NCBI GenBank assembly: GCA_020346825.1
Contig: CP070791.1
Coordinates: forward strand, 553,680 to 563,589
Origin: Candidatus Bathyarchaeota archaeon
Lineage (GTDB): Archaea; Thermoproteota; Bathyarchaeia; Bathyarchaeales; Bathyarchaeaceae
Direction: 5' to 3'
Length of the DNA: 9,910 nucleotides
Under the pieces are notes generated by a model, which saw only the letters and a program-made list of their open reading frames with translations, did not search any database and had not been told where the DNA came from. This document shows, piece by piece, positions 6,000-9,910 of this stretch. Every line of letters starts with the position of its first letter. Position 1 is the first letter of the stretch. Position numbers and translations under genes: made by a program.

Positions 6000-6776
6000 T
6001 TAGAACCTCTCGATCTTTGCAGTTAGTTTTTCTAGGGATTTTGTGAATGGATGTTCTGTTTTTTCTTCAGAGAAGATGTATGCTCCTCCTGCCCGGAGCA
6101 CATCACAGAAACAAGGGATGACATCCAAAATGGGAAGGGAGTGAACCTCATTGAAGCGCTTATAGAATTTCTCCTTTTCTTTCTTGCTTGACAAAATATT
6201 GGCGAGTACTTTGTTCATCAAGATCCCGGTTTTTTTCTCGAAGAGATCGTACAGCTCGCGAGTCATCCGTTGTGTCCCCTTGATGTCAGATGCGTCCAAA
6301 CTTGTTACCACCAAAGCAACGTCGGCGCTGACGATCGCGTTGATGGAAGAGTACTGAAGCCCTGGACTAGTGTCAAAAACAACGTAGTCAAAATGCATAT
6401 CGTTAAGAACAGATGTTTTCAACGACAAAAGCCTGCCCAGCGCCCTCATTTCCCATTTCCTATCCTTGGCAGACATTTCCCTGATTGCTTCAGTGGCAGG
6501 ATTTGCCAATCCGACAAAGAACTTCCCGCTTGTGCCGTGCTCTTCAGTTACGTCAGTTAAGACTTTATCGATCTCGCAGACTCCATTCAGATAATCGTTC
6601 AACCAATATTCAGGGTTGCTGGTTTTGAACACTGCGTGAAGGCTTGGAGCACGGAAATCCAAATCCAGCAAACAAACATTCTTTCCTTTTCTGGCGTATG
6701 TTGCTGCCAGGTTTACAGAAAGCAGTGTCTTTCCTGTTCCGCCCTTGTAGGAGTGAATTGCAATAATCTTTCCCAT
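6000..6776 (-). CDS. ParA/MinD-family ATPase
   Basis: A 258-residue P-loop ATPase of the SIMIBI ParA/MinD/Soj class. Seen, numbered from the chosen ATG: the deviant Walker A KGGTGKT at 11-17 with the extra signature lysine, the DLDFRAPS strand at about 38-45, and FDTSPG near 134-139 as the Walker B/switch II. These proteins dimerise on ATP and position DNA, complexes or membranes. There is no clear C-terminal amphipathic MinD-type membrane helix, which leans towards a DNA or protein-cargo role. The ATG at 6776 is chosen because GAGGG lies 8 bases before it; a TTG at 6791 overlapping the upstream stop codon is possible but its AAGGAGG is only a base away. The gene follows the winged-helix gene directly (11 bases between stop and ATG), so the pair is one operon. 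Confidence 0.92.
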   Translation of the reverse strand: MGKIIAIHSYKGGTGKTLLSVNLAATYARKGKNVCLLDLDFRAPSLHAVFKTSNPEYWLNDYLNGVCEIDKVLTDVTEEHGTSGKFFVGLANPATEAIREMSAKDRKWEMRALGRLLSLKTSVLNDMHFDYVVFDTSPGLQYSSINAIVSADVALVVTSLDASDIKGTQRMTRELYDLFEKKTGILMNKVLANILSSKKEKEKFYKRFNEVHSLPILDVIPCFCDVLRAGGAYIFSEEKTEHPFTKSLEKLTAKIERF

Positions 6777-6787
6777 AACTTGTTCCC

Positions 6788-7150
6788 TCAAGCCTCCTTA
6801 TCAACATAAAAGTAAGCCTTGCGTCCTCTTCTCTCCTTCTTAAGGTACCCCATTATCACCAACTGGTTAAGGTAGCCGCTCTCCACAGCCCTCGCCCGTT
6901 TTGTTTGTTCAGCAACTTCGTTGGCCGTTGCTTCACCAATCTTACAAAGAGTCACCGCTGTCTTCCTCAGATGGTCAGGCAAAGATAGAAGAGTCATCAC
7001 ATCCAAAACATCAGTTATTTCCGGATCTATTCTCTGACCATGCTTCTGAATTTCAATCATCACATCCATTTTTTCGTTCAACTGATCAAGACTTTCCTTT
7101 ATTTTCATTAGTATCCTTGTGGGTTTTCCCTCTAGCTTATACACTGCCAT
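6788..7150 (-). CDS. Coiled-coil plus winged-helix DNA-binding protein, partner of the ParA-like ATPase
   Basis: A 120-residue protein. The N-terminal third (about 12-37) is a likely coiled coil, IKESLDQLNEKMDVMIEIQK. The rest is a winged helix: LPDHLRKTAVTLCKIGEATANEVAEQT holds helices 1 and 2, RAVESGYLNQLVIMGYL the recognition helix, and KKERRGRKAYFYVD the wing. The family is not one I can name beyond archaeal winged-helix regulators. It is first in an operon with the ParA-like gene, which places it where a ParB-like or adaptor protein stands in partition loci; the same place and fold would suit an autoregulator. The start at ATG 7150 follows a TATA box at 7185-7194 and a GGGA eleven bases upstream; a TTG at 7156 is an alternative. 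Confidence 0.85.
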   Translation of the reverse strand: MAVYKLEGKPTRILMKIKESLDQLNEKMDVMIEIQKHGQRIDPEITDVLDVMTLLSLPDHLRKTAVTLCKIGEATANEVAEQTKRARAVESGYLNQLVIMGYLKKERRGRKAYFYVDKEA

Positions 7151-7161
7151 GGTCAAGTCCC

Positions 7162-7180
7162 AGATGTGTCTAACGCATCT
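7162..7180. promoter_or_regulatory. 19-bp near-perfect palindrome over the transcription start, candidate operator
   Basis: AGATGTG (7162-7168) and CGCATCT (7174-7180) pair with one mismatch around the spacer TCTAA. The element covers the transcription start predicted from the TATA box at 7185-7194, a good position for autorepression by the first gene product or for a single centromere-like site. Confidence 0.45.
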
Positions 7181-7184
7181 ACAG

Positions 7185-7194
7185 TATTTATAAA
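7185..7194 (-). promoter_or_regulatory. TATA box of the winged-helix/ParA operon
   Basis: TTTATAAATA on the minus strand is a close match to the archaeal consensus and places the start of transcription near 7163, about 13 bases before the ATG at 7150. Confidence 0.6.
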
Positions 7195-7313
7195 CGGAGA
7201 ATCTATTAAATCTTACGATATAATAGTCTGTATTGTCGACGCTTTTGCTGACTGGACTTCGTGAGGTATTGAACTAAAAGGGTTGTGGTGAACTGAATGT
7301 ATGAAAGGATTGG

Positions 7314-7332
7314 AAAAAATCTTTGAAAAGAT
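7314..7332 (-). terminator. Likely terminator of the HTH_45 gene
   Basis: On the minus strand ATCTTT-TC-AAAGAT is followed by a run of six T. The stem is short and AT-rich, but the T-run alone suits archaeal termination. It begins 13 bases after the stop codon of the HTH_45 gene. Confidence 0.45.
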
Positions 7333-7345
7333 GGGGGGTGGAGAA

Positions 7346-7642
7346 TTAATAGAGAGAGGCTGGAATTCTAGGTTGGCCTTCTTCCACGACTGGGAGCATT
7401 GTCTTCAATTCTCTGAAGTATCTTAAGACTTTCACGCCGTTCTCTGTGATGGCGTAGACAATTCGTTTCTTGCCAACGGTTTTTTCTTCGACAAGGTTCT
7501 GTTGAATCAGGAAATCTAGGTATTCTTTGAGGACGCTGCAGTTCACGTTAGCCTTGTACATTATGTGGGTTAGTTTTAGTGGGCCTCTGTGAGCTAGAAC
7601 CTTAAGAATGTCAACATACATTTCAAGTTTTGATCTTCGCAT
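7346..7642 (-). CDS. Archaeal winged-helix regulator (HTH_45/Sso10a-like)
   Basis: A 98-residue single-domain DNA-binding protein. The layout matches the archaeal HTH_45 group: a first helix YVDILKVLAHRGPLKLTHIMYKANVN, the recognition helix CSVLKEYLDFLIQQNLVEE, a wing KKRIVYAITENGVKVLRYF and a terminal helix ending in LKTMLPVVEE that can form a dimer coiled coil. Such proteins are abundant small transcription regulators or chromatin-like proteins in TACK archaea; targets are unknown. The ATG at 7642 has GGGG seven bases upstream and a strong TATA box about 40 bases upstream. It has its own terminator-like T-run and so is probably a single-gene transcript. Confidence 0.88.
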   Translation of the reverse strand: MRRSKLEMYVDILKVLAHRGPLKLTHIMYKANVNCSVLKEYLDFLIQQNLVEEKTVGKKRIVYAITENGVKVLRYFRELKTMLPVVEEGQPRIPASLY

Positions 7643-7676
7643 GGTTAAACCCCTTTCGACTCATTTTTCCTCCAAT

Positions 7677-7688
7677 TTATATATATCA
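7677..7688 (-). promoter_or_regulatory. TATA box of the HTH_45 gene
   Basis: GATATATATAAA on the minus strand predicts a start near 7656 and a leader of about 14 bases, enough to include the GGGG ribosome-binding site at 7650-7653. Confidence 0.55.
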
Positions 7689-7727
7689 TTTATGGATTTG
7701 TGCTACGGTTTTCATAGTTTGCCGTTG

Positions 7728-7910
7728 CTAAGGATTTCTTTTCGTTTGTATTCTCTGGAAGACATCTAAGCGGTTTTGAAAGGCCGTTACCATGTCATCT
7801 GTCAGGATATATCGAAGTTCGGGGGTGAGGGCTTGGATTTCATCTTTGAAGGTGGCCATCATGATTTTTTGGAGTCTTTTGCGCTCTTGAAGGGATAGCA
7901 CTTTTTCCAT
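7728..7910 (-). CDS. Small conserved-looking hypothetical protein (60 residues)
   Basis: No named function. The 60-residue product is charged and helical: ERKRLQKIMMATFKDEIQALT, then PELRYILTDDMVTAFQNRLDVFQ. It has no membrane segment or cysteine pair. Features supporting a real gene are the ATG preceded at 11 bases by AGGAG (7922-7926), a TATA-like box at 7956-7967 giving a leader of about 25 bases, and a protein-like, amphipathic composition. The PELRxILxDDMVTAFxNRL pattern reminds me of small uncharacterised archaeal proteins, but I cannot give a family name. It lies 85 bases upstream of the HTH_45 gene on the same strand, which has its own promoter. Confidence 0.72.
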   Translation of the reverse strand: MEKVLSLQERKRLQKIMMATFKDEIQALTPELRYILTDDMVTAFQNRLDVFQRIQTKRNP

Positions 7911-7955
7911 CTATTCTTATTCTCCTATATTGTTTTGAGTTAATGGTGACCACTT

Positions 7956-7967
7956 GGTATTTAACTA
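7956..7967 (-). promoter_or_regulatory. TATA box of the 60-residue gene
   Basis: TAGTTAAATACC on the minus strand predicts a start near 7935, upstream of the AGGAG at 7922-7926. Confidence 0.45.
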
Positions 7968-8050
7968 ACTTATGAATGGATAATATGGATTCTAAATACA
8001 GTTTTGTCCGTGCTAGATTCTGAACACGAGTTCAAGATTACGCTCGCGGG

Positions 8051-8094
8051 TTCCTTGGAACAAAAATGCATACATGCAAGTTTTTGGAAAGGAA
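8051..8094. repeat. Long imperfect inverted repeat (hairpin) in the divergent spacer
   Basis: Three paired blocks nest on each other: TTCCTT (8051-8056) with AAGGAA (8089-8094), CAAAAA (8061-8066) with TTTTTG (8081-8086), and TGCAT (8067-8071) with ATGCA (8074-8078). A 4x2 internal loop and an AG bulge interrupt the 17 pairs. It could be a small structured RNA, a bidirectional terminator or a protein-binding dyad. It is not next to any stop codon. Confidence 0.5.
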
Positions 8095-8292
8095 GGATTA
8101 GCGGCTTTGAGTGCGTGGTGCGCGCGTATCTACAAGAAACAAGATTTGGTCCCTAGAGAAATGGCACATCGTGAATGCTGTGACCTGAATCTTGTGAGCG
8201 TGAGTTGTATTAGTTTTTGTTGGTTTGAATTGATAATTAATATGCGCGCCCTAACCTAACGATACAGTCTGATAATGCATTATGTTTATTTG

Positions 8293-8300
8293 TTTAAAAG
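8293..8300 (+). promoter_or_regulatory. TATA box of the coiled-coil hypothetical gene
   Basis: TTTAAAAG is about 38 bases before the ATG at 8335 and predicts a start near 8322, where AGGAGA (8322-8327) forms a ribosome-binding site seven bases before the ATG. Confidence 0.5.
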
Positions 8301-8334
8301 CGTATTAACTACACGCTAACCAGGAGACAATCTC

Positions 8335-8835
8335 ATGGCCAGAAAACCTAACAAGGACGAAGCCTTGGAAGCCCTTGACTTCATTATAAATGTCCTTAAA
8401 GAACACGAAAAGGATCTAGACCGTCTCATCGGCCAACTGGGTGTTATAACAGAAAGCATGGGAGAAACTGGCGAAATAACGGACAAGATTGAAGGGATAG
8501 AGGGTCGACTCTCAACCCTTCAAACCGAAATCTCGCGTCTCATTAAATATATTGCCTCCCCTCGAGAAGCTCCTGCTTACATGCATGGCCCCCCGGTTAT
8601 CGTGAAATGCAAACAATGGGAAGACTTCAAAATCTTGGCAGCAAACGCGGCCACGGTTTCCTATCAATTCAAAGAAACCGAAAGGTCCTTTCAAGCCGAT
8701 GCCCTGAAAGACGGCAAAGTCCTAACTTATGTAGGGGAGTTTCCAAAAAATGCCAGCCTCCTAAAAATCTGGCTGTCAAAGGAACTGGAAATTAAGGAAG
8801 AAAAGATCTTTGAAGGGATCTTGGCTATAGCCTAG
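8335..8835 (+). CDS. Hypothetical protein with N-terminal coiled coil and C-terminal alpha/beta domain
   Basis: A 166-residue soluble protein I cannot name. Residues 6-72 are a heptad-rich helix (ALDFIINVLKEHEKDLDRLI, IEGIEGRLSTLQTEISRLIKY), so it is probably a coiled-coil oligomer. A short Pro-rich linker (SPREAPAYMHGPP) leads to a compact domain with VIVKCKQWEDFKILAANA, then strands FKETERSFQADALKDGKVLTY and a final helix KIWLSKELEIKEEKIFEGIL. There is no signal peptide, membrane segment or catalytic motif. The ATG has AGGAGA at seven bases and a TATA box at a proper distance. It stands alone, followed by a T-rich stretch. The two-part form suggests a structural or adaptor protein, but that is only inference. 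Confidence 0.82.
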   Translation: MARKPNKDEALEALDFIINVLKEHEKDLDRLIGQLGVITESMGETGEITDKIEGIEGRLSTLQTEISRLIKYIASPREAPAYMHGPPVIVKCKQWEDFKILAANAATVSYQFKETERSFQADALKDGKVLTYVGEFPKNASLLKIWLSKELEIKEEKIFEGILAIA

Positions 8836-8881
8836 TCCGGGTCAACAACCTTTTTATAGATCAACACATATTATATCTCGC

Positions 8882-8901
8882 GTCTTAAGACATACGTGTC
8901 T
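8882..8901. repeat. Overlapping palindromes GTCTTAAGAC and AGACA-TACG-TGTCT
   Basis: GTCTTAAGAC (8882-8891) is a perfect 10-bp palindrome. It overlaps AGACATACGTGTCT (8888-8901), a 5-bp stem with a TACG loop, which in RNA is a stable UNCG-type tetraloop. The element lies about 27 bases downstream of the TTTTTATA at 8850-8857, that is at a predicted transcription start. It could be an operator or the first hairpin of an RNA. Confidence 0.35.
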
Positions 8902-8907
8902 CGGGGT

Positions 8908-8950
8908 GGAGGTTGAAAGGAAAGCAACATGCGCGGCCAGCCTCCTTTTT
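8908..8950 (+). terminator. Intrinsic-terminator-like hairpin followed by T5
   Basis: GGAGGTTG (8908-8915) pairs over eight positions (one G-U) with CAGCCTCC (8938-8945), directly followed by TTTTT. This is the strongest stem-plus-T-run in the window. It lies 72 bases after the stop codon of the coiled-coil gene and could end that transcript or an independent short RNA starting near 8881. Confidence 0.4.
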
Positions 8951-9196
8951 ATGTCCAAACTCCTTTCTCTCTCTGATGAGGCACAACGTCGCGCGTGGAC
9001 CCAACAAACGATGAGACCCCGAGAACAGCCTAGAGATGCAACAATAACAAAGAAATCACAAGAAACACTACAAACAAGGCACTCCAAGCCACCGCATGCA
9101 TGTATTCGTCCACATCTAACCAAGATTCTTTATTGCACTTCTCTTAATTGCTCCACTAGCTAAGGATGGTCCATCTGATCAATCGTAGAAGCTGCA

Positions 9197-9910
9197 TCAA
9201 CGGTCCCGATTGCCAGCAAAGAGCTTTGCTGGAACATAAAGAGTGATAAAAGCTTTGTCTTCAGGATTTGAAGTCGTTCCCCTTTTCTTTCTCTTCCTAC
9301 GCAGACCATACAGAATGGTTGCAGTTAGGGCCGCGATGCCTAAGCCGATTGCTGCTAACAAAGCTAAAGGCCATCCAAAAGCTTCCTTCTCCGCTGTCTT
9401 CGTGTCGCTGATCGACGAAGATGCTCCGTCGTCGTCTGTTACAGTTAAGGTTACCGTGTAGTTTCCATCTTCAATGTACGCGTGATCCGCGGTCACGCCA
9501 GTAGCGCTTGTCCCGTCACCGAAGTCCCAGAAGTAGCTTGCAACAATACCATCTGAATCATAACTTTCGGAAGCATCAAAACCAATGACCTCACCTGTCT
9601 TCACCAATGTGGCGTTTTCAGTGAAGGATGCTACAGGAATCCTGTTCAAAACAGTTTTGAGAGCGGTGGTTGATGCAGTGGCACCATCATTATCAGTGAC
9701 TGTTAGGGTGACAGTGTAGACGCCATCGTCTTCATAGGCATATTTCACCTTGATACCAACAGCAACTGTTCCGTCGCCGAAGTCCCAAAGATAACTGATG
9801 ATGGCGCCGTCAGGATCTTCGCTCTCAGATGCATCGAAGCGAATTTCTTCGCCTGTGAGCACCATTGTTGCGTCCTCAGTAAATAATGCAGCTGGAGGTC
9901 TGTTCAAGAC
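9197..9910 (-). CDS. PKD-repeat surface protein with C-terminal membrane anchor (cut by window edge)
   Basis: The C-terminal 237 residues of a larger extracellular protein that continues beyond the right edge. Two tandem 86-residue PKD domains are visible, with YLWDFGDGT and YFWDFGDGT cores, a preceding FDASES and closing YTVTLTVTD. PKD domains are beta-sandwiches that act as spacers and adhesion or binding modules on archaeal cell surfaces. After them comes a hydrophobic segment (WPLALLAAIGLGIAALTATI, about 9302-9376) followed by RRKRKKR, so the protein is anchored with repeats outside and a roughly 35-residue basic-polar tail inside. The apparent TTG start at 9907 is not a real start: it lies in the linker VLNRPP, equivalent to VLNRIP between the repeats. 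The N-terminal part, with a signal peptide and perhaps an enzyme domain, is not seen. Confidence 0.9.
   Translation of the reverse strand, partial: VLNRPPAALFTEDATMVLTGEEIRFDASESEDPDGAIISYLWDFGDGTVAVGIKVKYAYEDDGVYTVTLTVTDNDGATASTTALKTVLNRIPVASFTENATLVKTGEVIGFDASESYDSDGIVASYFWDFGDGTSATGVTADHAYIEDGNYTVTLTVTDDDGASSSISDTKTAEKEAFGWPLALLAAIGLGIAALTATILYGLRRKRKKRGTTSNPEDKAFITLYVPAKLFAGNRDR
9389..9904 (-). repeat. Two tandem 258-bp PKD-coding repeats
   Basis: The units 9647-9904 and 9389-9646 each encode 86 residues beginning NRxP and containing WDFGDGT and YTVTLTVTD at the same offsets. The protein identity is high and the DNA is related but diverged, so the duplication is not very recent. More units may lie beyond the edge. 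Confidence 0.85.

Larger units (their letters stand above)
7911..8334. other. 424-bp divergent intergenic region
   Basis: It separates the 60-residue minus-strand gene from the coiled-coil plus-strand gene. It holds the minus-strand promoter (7956-7967), a long imperfect hairpin (8051-8094) and the plus-strand promoter (8293-8300). A 61-codon plus-strand frame at 8074-8259 has a Cys-rich, non-protein-like composition and no ribosome-binding site, and starts inside the hairpin, so I do not call it. No tRNA is seen. Confidence 0.6.
8836..9196. other. 361-bp intergenic region with several complementary segments
   Basis: The right part (about 9025-9095) is A/C-rich on the plus strand, so its minus strand is T/G-rich, as expected for the 3' end of the PKD gene transcript. 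The left part contains a TTTTTATA box (8850-8857), overlapping palindromes at 8882-8901, and the stems described for 8899-9024. Two frames of 85 and 89 codons cross the region on opposite strands, but neither looks like a protein. Confidence 0.5.

Noticed and set aside
8020..8062. GAGTTCAAGATTAC and GGGTTCC looked like tRNA T-loop sequence
   Set aside because: No acceptor, D or anticodon stems can be placed around it at tRNA spacing.
8074..8259. 61-codon plus-strand open frame in the divergent spacer
   Set aside because: It starts inside the hairpin, has no ribosome-binding site or TATA box at a proper distance, and has a Cys- and Trp-rich composition unlike its neighbours.
8972..9030. CTGATGAG and CGATGAG looked like C/C' boxes of a C/D-box RNA
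   Set aside because: No CTGA D box or D' box is found at the expected distance downstream.
8854..9163. Overlapping 85- and 89-codon frames on opposite strands
   Set aside because: Neither has a protein-like composition or start signals, and the minus frame crosses the palindromes; the region is better read as non-coding.

Overview
The window looks archaeal, most likely from the TACK lineage and possibly Bathyarchaeia. The evidence is a stand-alone XPF/ERCC4 nuclease with a helix-hairpin-helix tail, a basal winged-helix regulator of the HTH_45/Sso10a kind, several PadR-like or other winged-helix regulators, a highly divergent isoprenyl diphosphate synthase relative, a PKD-domain surface protein, TATA-like boxes about 26 bases upstream of starts, and very short or absent leaders. 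Base composition is moderate and no phage, transposase or CRISPR signature is visible. The lineage is an inference from gene style; no rRNA is present.

Left part (1-3000). The window opens inside an acetoacetyl-CoA synthetase-like gene (minus strand, N-terminal 179 residues only). Next to it, on the plus strand, is the wreck of an amidohydrolase gene: only its first ~54 and last ~23 residues survive, in different frames. Then come, on the minus strand, the XPF-type nuclease, an alpha/beta hydrolase and a PadR regulator.

Middle part (3000-6000). A 22-bp palindrome lies just upstream of the TATA box of the minus-strand padR gene and is a candidate operator. Facing away from it, a second padR gene is followed after 2 bp by a divergent polyprenyl-synthase-fold gene that keeps both DDxxD motifs but has lost the usual isopentenyl-diphosphate-binding residues. 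An MFS transporter follows on the plus strand and ends 14 bp from the convergent ParA/MinD-like gene.

Right part (6000-9910). A two-gene minus-strand unit encodes a coiled-coil plus winged-helix DNA-binding protein and a ParA/MinD-type ATPase. Its promoter carries a near-perfect 19-bp palindrome over the predicted transcription start, so the layout resembles a partition or positioning module. Upstream lie an HTH_45 regulator, a 60-residue conserved-looking small protein, a 424-bp divergent spacer with a long imperfect hairpin, a coiled-coil hypothetical protein on the plus strand, a 361-bp spacer with several complementary segments, and the C-terminal end of a membrane-anchored PKD-repeat surface protein running off the right edge.

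No single large new system is evident. The most unusual items are the PadR/divergent isoprenoid-synthase operon, the winged-helix/ParA pair with its palindrome, the amidohydrolase remnant, and the two structured spacers.
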